From Jeongeupia naejangsanensis (lineage in GTDB: Bacteria; Pseudomonadota; Gammaproteobacteria; Burkholderiales; Chitinibacteraceae): a DNA stretch of 64,000 bases. The stretch lies in the NCBI RefSeq assembly GCF_016865585.1, contig NZ_JAESND010000001.1:1-64000 (forward strand), written 5' to 3'. The notes under the pieces were generated by a model. It saw nothing but the letters and a program-made list of their open reading frames with translations, had not been told where the DNA came from and ran no database searches. This document shows positions 1 to 7,259 of this stretch, in pieces; position 1 is the stretch's first letter; each line of letters begins with the position of its first letter. A program made the translations under genes and the position numbers.

Positions 1-81
1 CCATCCCGAACAGGACCGTGAAACGACTCAGCGCCGATGATAGTGCGGGTTCCCGTGTGAAAGTAGGTCATCGCCAGACTC
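1..81 (+). rRNA. 5S ribosomal RNA, 3' part (5' end outside window)
   Basis: The window opens inside a 5S rRNA: the conserved CCATCCCGAACAGG segment starts at base 1, and GTGAAAGTAGGTCATCGCCAG comes near the end. These are typical of beta- and gammaproteobacterial 5S 3' halves. The 3' boundary is placed near base 81 by eye. It is presumably the last gene of an rrn operon, because a strong terminator follows at 91-121 and the next gene is protein-coding. Confidence 0.93.
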
Positions 82-90
82 CCAATGCAA

Positions 91-121
91 ACCCCCTGCA
101 GCTACGCTGCAGGGGGTTTTT
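91..121 (+). terminator. Intrinsic terminator of the rrn operon
   Basis: A perfect 12-bp inverted repeat (91-102 with 106-117, TAC loop) is followed by a T5 run. It sits directly behind the 5S rRNA, as expected for the end of an rRNA operon. Confidence 0.93.
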
Positions 122-194
122 GCTTTGATGCGGTGCAGTACGCAACAAGTCACGGAAGGTTTTCCCGGATTGGAGGTCGTGGCACCATTCGGGT

Positions 195-1058
195 ATGCGT
201 ATCGTAATCGACCTCATCTCGCAGCAACTGAGCCTCATTGATGCTGCGGGTTTTGTACTCAAGCAGTTTCATGTCTCCACTGCGCTCAATGGTGCAGGAG
301 AGAGGCGTGGGAGCTTTCAAACCCCCCGCGGGGCCCACGTCATACGGGCGGTGATCGGGGCTGATGCGCCGGTTGGGGCGGTATTTCGTGCGCGCCGTCC
401 GACTGGTGAGGTGTATTCAGCTGACCTTGCTGCTGCGCACCCCGAGCGCGATTGGATTCTGACTCGTATCATCTGGCTTTCTGGCGAGGTTCCGGGTTTC
501 AATCGCTTGGGGGGCGTCGATACGATGGCGCGCTACATCTACATTCATGGCACGCCCGACAGTGAGCCGATGGGTCTTCCTGCCTCGCATGGGTGTATCC
601 GGATGCGCAATGCAGATCTGGTGGCGCTGTTTGAAATGGTGAAGCCGGGCGTCGAGGTGGATATTGTTCCGCCGGACGATGCCGATTGGCCTGTCTATCC
701 AGTACGTGCTGAAATCGGTTCGGAGGACTGGAAAGCGTGGGCCTTGCCTGGTCCGGTCAGCCCTGTCGCGAACAGCGGATGCTTCACTGTCGGTCGGACA
801 TTTGCGCTATGGCAGCCGCAGGGGTGTTGCGAGGGTATGGGGGGGCTTGCTGGCGGTACGGCCTGGCTGCGGGTGAGCGACCAGGGCGTTTGGAAGATCG
901 ATCGTTTGCTGGCTGTGCTGGTCGACGAGGCGCGCGCGCTTGGGTGGTGCCACCTGGATGTCATTGCATTGACTCGGCCCACAACGCACTGGGTGCCAGT
1001 AAGTGAGCCTTTGGCCAGCGAAATCGGACCAGTCAGACGTTATCGCTACACGCTTTAG
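195..1058 (+). CDS. L,D-transpeptidase (YkuD domain) with unknown C-terminal extension
   Basis: The N-terminal 155 residues form a YkuD-type L,D-transpeptidase domain, with the active-site block HGTP at 118-121 and SHGCIRMRN at 131-139; Cys134 is the expected nucleophile. The family makes or uses 3-3 peptidoglycan cross-links, or links proteins to peptidoglycan. Two things are odd. The protein begins directly with the domain (MRIVIDL), with no signal peptide, although substrates are periplasmic. Residues about 160-287 have no domain I recognise; this part has four Cys and is Trp-rich. The first ATG is used, with a GGAGG-like stretch about 20 bases upstream. It stands alone between the rrn terminator and convergent or unknown genes. 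Confidence 0.85.
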   Translation: MRIVIDLISQQLSLIDAAGFVLKQFHVSTALNGAGERRGSFQTPRGAHVIRAVIGADAPVGAVFRARRPTGEVYSADLAAAHPERDWILTRIIWLSGEVPGFNRLGGVDTMARYIYIHGTPDSEPMGLPASHGCIRMRNADLVALFEMVKPGVEVDIVPPDDADWPVYPVRAEIGSEDWKAWALPGPVSPVANSGCFTVGRTFALWQPQGCCEGMGGLAGGTAWLRVSDQGVWKIDRLLAVLVDEARALGWCHLDVIALTRPTTHWVPVSEPLASEIGPVRRYRYTL

Positions 1059-1064
1059 GTTTGC

Positions 1065-1403
1065 TCAGGCGAGTGCATGCCGGCTTTGCGTCTCGGTGAA
1101 AAACGCGTTCTGGTAGGTGTCGCTGAGCAGTTGGCGGCTTCTGGCGGCAGGTTCGTTACTTCGCTGCCGATTGACGTTGTGCATCAGGGTGAAGATCAAC
1201 CGGTCTGACCAGTCGCTGCTCGCTTGGTCGATGCTGTCTGCCTTTGCGTCCGTGGCAGAAACCAGCCCCAATTTGGACTGGAGCCGCTGTCCGAAATCGG
1301 CTTCGCTGAAAGCGGAGTCGGAAGCGCGCAGGTCAAGCCCCGCAAGCTGCAACACGTTGGATGGCCTGGGGATGCGTGGCGATGAGGCTGGAGTTGTCCG
1401 CAT
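1065..1403 (-). CDS. Hypothetical protein, 112 aa
   Basis: An open frame of 112 codons lies on the minus strand between the transpeptidase and the dcu gene. The product is hydrophilic, rich in Ser, Gln and Asp, has no membrane segment, and is probably helical in its second half. I recognise no family. Support is modest: amino-acid composition looks protein-like and a GGGAC stretch lies ahead of the ATG. A competing plus-strand frame (1117-1515) has a less natural composition. It could be a lineage-restricted gene or a chance frame. Confidence 0.45.
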   Translation of the reverse strand: MRTTPASSPRIPRPSNVLQLAGLDLRASDSAFSEADFGQRLQSKLGLVSATDAKADSIDQASSDWSDRLIFTLMHNVNRQRSNEPAARSRQLLSDTYQNAFFTETQSRHALA

Positions 1404-1563
1404 AAGGGTCCCGAAAACTGTGCGCCGTCACATTGCAGCAGCCGGTGGGCTGTGTGTTCGGCGATGTTTACAAGCCCTTATCATCCGGTTCAGCGCTCAC
1501 GGGGGCGATGGCTGATTTACCTTCAAGTGCGTGATTTTTTTACAAAAACCCGGCGTCACGCAG

Positions 1564-2877
1564 TCACATCAGAAAATGGCTGAGCAGAAAACCGCTGCCG
1601 ACGCTGACAATCGAGCAGGTCAGGCCGGGCAGCATGAAGCTGTGGTTGAGCAGCCAGCGGCCAATGCGCGTGGTGCCGGTCTGATCGAAGTTGATCGCGG
1701 CAATCACGGTCGGGTAGTTCGGAATGAAGAAGTAGCCATTGACGCTCGGAAACATCGCAATCAACGCAGGTGCAGGCAAGCCAAGTGCCAGGCCCAGCGG
1801 CATCAATGCCCGGATGGTGGCGGCCTGCGAGTAGAGCAGGATCGACATGGCGAAGAGTGCCAGCGCAAACAGCCAGGGTGCAGTAGTGACGGCAGACTGG
1901 ATGTTGTCCGCAAAGAACCCCATATTGCCCTGAATGAAGGTGTCACCCATCCAGGCGACCCCGAAAATCCCGATTACCGCCGCCGCGCCTGCGCGGAATA
2001 CGCTGCCGCGAATGACGAGCTCCGGATTGACTTTGCTGGTCAGCAAAATCAGGGCTGAGGCCGAGAGCATGACCATTTCGATGGCCTGTGCCATATCCAG
2101 CCGCACAATCTGATTGCCGCTTTCCCATGCCGGCCGCAGTGTCGGGAACGAGCCGAGCAAGACGACCGAGAATGCAGCGGCGAGAAAAATCCACACCGAC
2201 CATTTGGCCGAGGCAGGGAGTTCAAGGTTGGCGGCCTTGCTCGAGGGTTGAGCATCGCCGGCGGCGAGTCTGGCCAGATAGACCGGATCCTGGTCCAGTT
2301 CGACGCCAAGGCGGCTGGCGACAAAGGCGCCGACCAGCGTGCCGCACAGAGTGGCCGGAATCGCAATCATCAGGATGTCCGACAGGTGGACGCCTGCCGG
2401 AGCGAGAAGCGACAGCAGCGCTACCGTCGCCGCTGAAATCGGACTGGCTGTGATGCCCGCTTGCGACGAGATGACGCTGATCGAGAGTGGCCGTTCTGGC
2501 CGGATGCCGGATTCGCGCGCAACTTCCGCGATCACCGGTAGCACCGAATAGGCGACATGGCCGGTGCCGGCAAAGAGTGTGAACGTGTAGGTGACGAGCG
2601 GTGCAAACCAGGTGATTCGCTTCGGGTGCCGCCGCAGCAATTTCTCTGCGATCTGTACCAGATAGTCCATGCCGCCTGCTGCCTGGAGGCAGCCAGCAGC
2701 TGTAATGACTGCCACGATCATGAGCATGACGTCGACCGGAGCGGTGGCCGGCTTCAGGCCGAACGCGAACGTCAGTACTGCCAACCCCAATCCGCCCATG
2801 ACGCCGAGGCCGATCCCGCCGAGGCGGGCACCGATCAGGATGGCAGCGAGTACGACGGCAAATTCGAGCAGAAGCAT
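1564..2877 (-). CDS. dcuB: Anaerobic C4-dicarboxylate carrier, DcuA/DcuB family
   Basis: A 437-aa, highly hydrophobic protein of the Dcu family, which exchanges fumarate, malate, aspartate or succinate across the inner membrane. Family signatures are GARLGGIGLG near the N-terminus, LQAAGGMDYLVQIAEKLLRR, FAGTGHVAYSVLPVIAEVA, ITASPISAA, and near the C-terminus SQAATIRALMP and DQTGTTRIGRWLLNHSF. About ten membrane segments are apparent and length matches E. coli DcuA (433) and DcuB (446). The sequence mixes DcuA-like and DcuB-like positions, so the symbol is a best guess. No two-component genes (DcuSR) are adjacent; the gene is single. Confidence 0.88.
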   Translation of the reverse strand: MLLLEFAVVLAAILIGARLGGIGLGVMGGLGLAVLTFAFGLKPATAPVDVMLMIVAVITAAGCLQAAGGMDYLVQIAEKLLRRHPKRITWFAPLVTYTFTLFAGTGHVAYSVLPVIAEVARESGIRPERPLSISVISSQAGITASPISAATVALLSLLAPAGVHLSDILMIAIPATLCGTLVGAFVASRLGVELDQDPVYLARLAAGDAQPSSKAANLELPASAKWSVWIFLAAAFSVVLLGSFPTLRPAWESGNQIVRLDMAQAIEMVMLSASALILLTSKVNPELVIRGSVFRAGAAAVIGIFGVAWMGDTFIQGNMGFFADNIQSAVTTAPWLFALALFAMSILLYSQAATIRALMPLGLALGLPAPALIAMFPSVNGYFFIPNYPTVIAAINFDQTGTTRIGRWLLNHSFMLPGLTCSIVSVGSGFLLSHFLM

Positions 2878-2961
2878 GGAAAAATCCGGGAAAAGGGCGG
2901 CGGCATGATGCCGTTTGCCGTCGCCGGGCGCAATGCCTGATTACGCTTGACGTTTTGCCGC

Positions 2962-3636
2962 TTATTGCAGCGCGGGTACCGGGGTCAGACCCACGAACTC
3001 GGGGTGGTCGGTGATGATGCCGCTGACCTGATAGTCGCGGCAGAAAGCGTGCTCGTACTGTGTGTGTGCGCCGTAGACATAACTGCGAAAACCCAGATCG
3101 GCCGCTTGTTCCAGCAATGCGGTGTCGATGATTTCAAAGTCCCAGACGATGCTGCGCAGCCGTTCGTGCGGTAGCGCCTGCTGTACCAGCCCGGCAAGCG
3201 AAGCCGGGTGGTGGGCGACAAGCAGTGCGCAATCGACCTTCAGCAGTTCAGCGGCCGCGAGCACGATATCGTGCCTGAACGACGAGAGCAGTATCCGCGG
3301 CGTGTGCCGTGAGGCGGCAATGATCTCGAACGCCGTTTTGATCGCGTCCGGTGATTTGATCTCCAGATTCCAGAGCGCCTCGGGGAACGCATCCAGTGCT
3401 TCTGCCAGGGTAGGGACCAGATAGCCGAGTTGATGCGACAATGCCTTGCGCGTCAGGCTGGCGACGGGCGCACCATTGGGCGTAATACGGTCATGGCATA
3501 AAACCGCCTCGCCATCCGCACAGAGGCGAATGTCGGTTTCCAGTCCGTCAAAGCCGCTGGATAGCGCCGCAGCAAATGCGGCAAGTGTGTTTTCCGGTAC
3601 GGTGCGCGCCAGGCCGCGGTGAGCGATGAGTTGCAT
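2962..3636 (-). CDS. ugpQ: Glycerophosphodiester phosphodiesterase
   Basis: A 224-aa GDPD-family enzyme, which hydrolyses glycerophosphodiesters from phospholipid turnover to glycerol-3-phosphate plus alcohol. The N-terminus has the hallmark HRG (residues 6-8), PENT, the metal-binding E33-T-D35 and H48-D49. There is no signal peptide, so it is a cytoplasmic UgpQ-type enzyme rather than periplasmic GlpQ. The frame is open much further upstream, but the ATG at 3636 immediately precedes the conserved QLIAHRG start, and the extension would run into the divergent patatin gene. The 49-bp gap to that gene must hold both promoters. Confidence 0.9.
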   Translation of the reverse strand: MQLIAHRGLARTVPENTLAAFAAALSSGFDGLETDIRLCADGEAVLCHDRITPNGAPVASLTRKALSHQLGYLVPTLAEALDAFPEALWNLEIKSPDAIKTAFEIIAASRHTPRILLSSFRHDIVLAAAELLKVDCALLVAHHPASLAGLVQQALPHERLRSIVWDFEIIDTALLEQAADLGFRSYVYGAHTQYEHAFCRDYQVSGIITDHPEFVGLTPVPALQ

Positions 3637-3639
3637 GCT

Positions 3640-3667
3640 TTGACCGTATAGAATATTGAGATACAAG
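3640..3667 (+). promoter_or_regulatory. Possible sigma-70 promoter of the patatin gene
   Basis: In the short divergent gap there is TTGACC at 3640-3645 and TACAAG at 3662-3667, spaced 16. The match to consensus is partial. It fits a start site about 12 bases ahead of the AGGGA ribosome binding site at 3677-3681. Confidence 0.35.
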
Positions 3668-3685
3668 CAATTTAGCAGGGATTGA

Positions 3686-5908
3686 ATGCGGCGTTCCGTA
3701 TCCAGAGTAATGGTTTGCTTGACTGCAAGCTTCGCCGTTGCTGCCGCTGCCGCTGCCGACAACGCGCGCCCCCGGATCGGCTTGGTGCTGGGTGGTGGCG
3801 GGGCGCGCGGTCTGGCGCATATCGGTGTTCTGAAGGCACTCGAGGATGCGCGCGTGCCGATCGATTGCATCGTCGGAACCAGCATCGGTGCGTTGGTGGC
3901 GGGTAGCTATGCTGCGGGGCGGACGCCGGAAGAACTGATTGCCGAAAGCGAAAAGGCGGACTGGGATTCGCTGTTGAGCGGCAGTCTGCCGAGGCAGAAC
4001 TTGTCGTTCCGCCAGAAGGAGCTTGATCGGGTCGGCGACGTACCCATCGAGCTGGGGTTGCGTGACAACGGGACAATTGCATTTCCGCGGGCGGCCATCG
4101 GCACCCAGAAGGTCGAATACTTTCTGCGCGAGCTGACCTACGGTGGCACGGTCGCCAACTTTGATCAGTTGGCGACCCCGTTTCGGGCCATCGCGACCGA
4201 CCTAGAAAACGGCGAGATGGTCGTGCTCCGGGATGGGGACATCGTCAGCGCGATGCGGGCGAGCATGGCGGTGCCGGGGGTGTTTCCGCCGGTGCCGATC
4301 GAGGGCCATACGCTGGTCGATGGCGGGCTTTCGCGCAACATGGGTATCGATGTTGCACGCAAGTTGTGTGCCGACGTCGTTATCGCGGTCGACGTCGCTT
4401 CGCCGCCGCTCAAAAGCGCCGAAATCGACAACCTGTTTTCAGTCGCCGACCAGTACACGCGACTGATGATCCTGCAGAACCAGCGTCCGCAGATCGCCAG
4501 CCTCCATAGCGGCAGCGACGTCCTGATCACGCCGCAACTCGACAAACTGTCGAGCTCGGATTTTGCCAAGGCCAAGCAGCTGATCGAGAACGGCGAGGCT
4601 GCAGCGCTAATGCATCTGCCGGAGCTGCAGCGGTATGCATTGCCGGCGCCCGCATTTCGTGAATGGTCCCTGGCGCGGCAGGCCAAGCAACTGGTCCCCA
4701 AGCCCATCAACGAGGTGCAGGTCGCCAAGCTGGATTTCGTGAATCCGGATGTCTTGAAGGGCGCACTGGATGTCGCACCGGGCAAGCCGTTGAACAATGC
4801 CGACCTGAACGAGAGGCTGACCAAGACCTATGCCCGCGGGGATTTCTCGCAGCTCGATTACGAACTGCTTGATACCAATAGCGGCCAGATGTTCCGGCTG
4901 ACGCCGGTCGAGAAGAGCTGGGGTCCCAACTATCTGAATCTCGGGCTGGCGTTGAGTACCGACTTCGATACCGACAATCGCTACAGCCTGACCGCGCGCT
5001 ATCGCCGGACCTGGATCAACAGTCTGGGTGGCGAGTGGACGTCACTGATCCGGCTCGGTGATCACACCCAGTTCGCGACCGAGTTCTATCAACCGTTGCA
5101 GCTGGACGGCTACGCCTTCGTTTCCCCGTATTTCAGCGCAGACAATCAGCCTGTCGATGTCTGGCTCGACGGCACCAAGGTGGCGCAATACAAGTACCGC
5201 AGGGAAAGGGCCGGGCTGGATATCGGCTCCGGCTACGGCAAGTATGGCGAGGTCCGGGTTGGCTTCGCGTACAACAATTATCGCGGCGCGCGTGATATCG
5301 GCTTCCTTCCCGACGAAAACGATGCATTGGAGAACTTCAGTCAGCAGGACTGGGGGGTGAGGCTGCGGCTCTATTACGATCAGCTGGATAGTCTGGCGTT
5401 CCCGACCGAAGGCACGCTTTTCAATGCGACTGTTTATCAGTCGGTGAACGGGAGCTCCGAATCGGGCAAGTTCGACCCCTACACACAGGTCACCGCAACG
5501 CTGGTCAAGGGATTCAAGCTAGGCAGTTTCGGCGGTCATGTGCGTCTGCATGGCGTGATGCAGGAAGGCGGGAGTGATGATGAACTGAACGACCTGCAAT
5601 GGCTGGGCGGCTTCATGAACCTGTCCAGCTACGGTTATCAGGAAATCATTGGCGATTCGATGGCCTATGGCCGGATTGCCTTGTACCACCCGCTGTCTTT
5701 CCTGGTGCCGGACAGCAAGGTCTACATTGGCGGGGCACTCGAAGTCGGCCAGCTGTTCGATGCCGTCGACAACTCCCAGAACGATTTGCATACTTCGGCT
5801 ACCGCTTTCATCGGCATGGATACTTTCCTCGGGCCGTTTTATGTCGCCGGCGCCTATGGCGACAACAAGAAAGCGCGCTTCTACGTGATGCTGGGCAATC
5901 CATACTGA
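3686..5908 (+). CDS. Patatin-like phospholipase with C-terminal outer-membrane barrel (PlpD-type, type Vd secretion)
   Basis: A 740-aa two-part protein. After a signal peptide (about 1-24) comes a patatin domain: oxyanion loop GGGGARG (36-42), nucleophile motif GTSIG with Ser66, and catalytic DGG at 212-214, the Ser-Asp dyad of patatin lipases. A POTRA-like stretch (about 340-410) and a Tyr/Asp-rich beta-barrel resembling the BamA/Omp85 surface-antigen domain follow, ending in an aromatic residue (..GNPY) as OMPs do. The family prototype is Pseudomonas PlpD, in which the barrel exposes or releases the lipase. Related barrel-less proteins (RssA) are shorter. AGGGA at 3677 supports the ATG chosen. 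A terminator follows at 5929. Confidence 0.92.
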   Translation: MRRSVSRVMVCLTASFAVAAAAAADNARPRIGLVLGGGGARGLAHIGVLKALEDARVPIDCIVGTSIGALVAGSYAAGRTPEELIAESEKADWDSLLSGSLPRQNLSFRQKELDRVGDVPIELGLRDNGTIAFPRAAIGTQKVEYFLRELTYGGTVANFDQLATPFRAIATDLENGEMVVLRDGDIVSAMRASMAVPGVFPPVPIEGHTLVDGGLSRNMGIDVARKLCADVVIAVDVASPPLKSAEIDNLFSVADQYTRLMILQNQRPQIASLHSGSDVLITPQLDKLSSSDFAKAKQLIENGEAAALMHLPELQRYALPAPAFREWSLARQAKQLVPKPINEVQVAKLDFVNPDVLKGALDVAPGKPLNNADLNERLTKTYARGDFSQLDYELLDTNSGQMFRLTPVEKSWGPNYLNLGLALSTDFDTDNRYSLTARYRRTWINSLGGEWTSLIRLGDHTQFATEFYQPLQLDGYAFVSPYFSADNQPVDVWLDGTKVAQYKYRRERAGLDIGSGYGKYGEVRVGFAYNNYRGARDIGFLPDENDALENFSQQDWGVRLRLYYDQLDSLAFPTEGTLFNATVYQSVNGSSESGKFDPYTQVTATLVKGFKLGSFGGHVRLHGVMQEGGSDDELNDLQWLGGFMNLSSYGYQEIIGDSMAYGRIALYHPLSFLVPDSKVYIGGALEVGQLFDAVDNSQNDLHTSATAFIGMDTFLGPFYVAGAYGDNKKARFYVMLGNPY

Positions 5909-5928
5909 GCATCTTGCGGTTGATTCCG

Positions 5929-5958
5929 ACGCCCCGCCTGCGCGGGGCGTTTGTTTTT
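5929..5958 (+). terminator. Intrinsic terminator
   Basis: A 9-bp GC-rich inverted repeat (5929-5937 with 5942-5950, loop CTGC) is followed by TTGTTTTT. It closes the patatin gene. Confidence 0.88.
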
Positions 5959-6073
5959 CGGTCGCCGATCCGCGAAAATAGCCGACTATTCCAGTCAACC
6001 ATGGCCTGCGGGCCGGTTCATCATGTCGTTCATCTCCCGCCTTTTTGGCGCCGCGCGCGAAGGAAGTCCCTCG

Positions 6074-7159
6074 ATGTCCAATCCAGAACTGCTGCAAGCC
6101 GCCGTCGCGGCACTTGTCGATCCGAACACCGGCAAGACCTATCTCGCCGGCAAATGCATCAAGCGTCTTGAGCTGATCGACGGTCAGGCCCATGCCGACG
6201 TGCTGCTCGGTTACCCGGCTGCAAGCCAGTTCGATGCGATTCGCAGCCAGTTCGAAGCCGCGCTGTCCGCAGTGGACGGTGTAAATGGGACGAACGTGAC
6301 GGTGCGCAGCCAGGTGGTGTCGCACGCCGCGCAGCGGGGCGTACCGCTGCTCAAGAACGTCAAGAACGTCATCGCCGTGGCCAGTGGCAAGGGCGGCGTC
6401 GGCAAGTCGACCACCTCGGTCAATCTGGCGCTGGCACTGGCGGCCGAAGGGGCGCGGGTCGGTCTGCTTGACGCGGATATCTACGGCCCGTCGCAGCCGC
6501 TGATGATGGGCGTTGCCGACCAGAAGCCGCAGTCGCCGGACAACAAGCACATCGAACCGATCGTGAGTTACGGCGTACAGACGATGTCGATCGGCTTCCT
6601 GATCGATCCGGAGCAGCCGATGGTCTGGCGTGGCCCGATGGTCACTCAGGCGCTGCAGCAGCTGCTGAACGACACGCTGTGGGACGATCTCGACTATCTG
6701 GTCATCGATCTGCCGCCGGGAACCGGTGACATCCAGCTGACCCTGAGCCAGAAGGTGCCGCTGACCGGTGCGGTGATCGTGACCACGCCGCAGGACATCG
6801 CACTGCTGGATGCGCGCAAGGGGCTGAAGATGTTCGAAAAGGTCGGCGTACCCATCCTTGGCATCGTCGAGAACATGAGTACGCACGTGTGCTCGAACTG
6901 CGGCCACATCGAACCGATTTTCGGCGAAGGTGGCGGCGAGAAAATGGGCGAGGACTACGGCGTGTCGTTGCTGGGCAAGCTGCCGCTGGATCTGTCGATC
7001 CGCACCAGCGTCGATGCCGGCAAACCCAGCGTCGCCGCCGATCCGGACGGCGCCATTGCCGCGTTGTACAAGGCTATCGCCCGCAAGGTCGCGATCGGCG
7101 TGGCGGCGCGGGCGCAGGATTTCTCGGCCAAGTTCCCGAAGATCGTCATCCAGAAGTGA
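6074..7159 (+). CDS. apbC: Iron-sulfur cluster carrier protein Mrp/ApbC
   Basis: A 361-aa P-loop NTPase of the Mrp/NBP35 family that carries and transfers Fe-S clusters in the cytoplasm. It has an N-terminal MIP18-like domain (about 1-80), the deviant Walker A ASGKGGVGKST at about 103-113, DADIYGPSQP, DLPPGTGD, and the CxxC pair CSNC in the C-terminal third that binds the cluster between subunits. The ATG at 6074 is preceded by AAGGAAG at a good distance. An in-frame ATG at 6023 would add MSFISRLFG.. but has no ribosome binding site. It stands alone between two terminated or promoter-bearing regions. Confidence 0.93.
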   Translation: MSNPELLQAAVAALVDPNTGKTYLAGKCIKRLELIDGQAHADVLLGYPAASQFDAIRSQFEAALSAVDGVNGTNVTVRSQVVSHAAQRGVPLLKNVKNVIAVASGKGGVGKSTTSVNLALALAAEGARVGLLDADIYGPSQPLMMGVADQKPQSPDNKHIEPIVSYGVQTMSIGFLIDPEQPMVWRGPMVTQALQQLLNDTLWDDLDYLVIDLPPGTGDIQLTLSQKVPLTGAVIVTTPQDIALLDARKGLKMFEKVGVPILGIVENMSTHVCSNCGHIEPIFGEGGGEKMGEDYGVSLLGKLPLDLSIRTSVDAGKPSVAADPDGAIAALYKAIARKVAIGVAARAQDFSAKFPKIVIQK

Positions 7160-7230
7160 TGTGTGCTTGCCCTGGGTCAATCAAATTCTTTCATTGACTA
7201 TCGGTTGAAGCTTTCTCGCAAAGTATGATT

Positions 7231-7250
7231 CTCCGTTTGCATAACGGAGG
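7231..7250 (+). promoter_or_regulatory. Hairpin covering the ribosome binding site of the M16 gene
   Basis: CTCCGTT (7231-7237) pairs perfectly with AACGGAG (7243-7249) around a 5-base loop. The right arm contains most of the GGAGG at 7246-7250 that serves the ATG at 7260. A TATGAT hexamer at 7224-7229 could be a -10 box, which would put the RNA start inside the left arm and weaken the hairpin; the two readings compete. Confidence 0.4.
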
Positions 7251-7259
7251 ATGCTGGCA

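Noticed and set aside
1117-1515. 132-codon plus-strand frame after the transpeptidase
   Set aside because: Composition is less protein-like than the opposite minus-strand frame, and no ribosome binding site is seen.
5519-7180. 553-codon minus-strand frame opposite the patatin end and apbC
   Set aside because: It crosses a terminator and two real genes; shadow.
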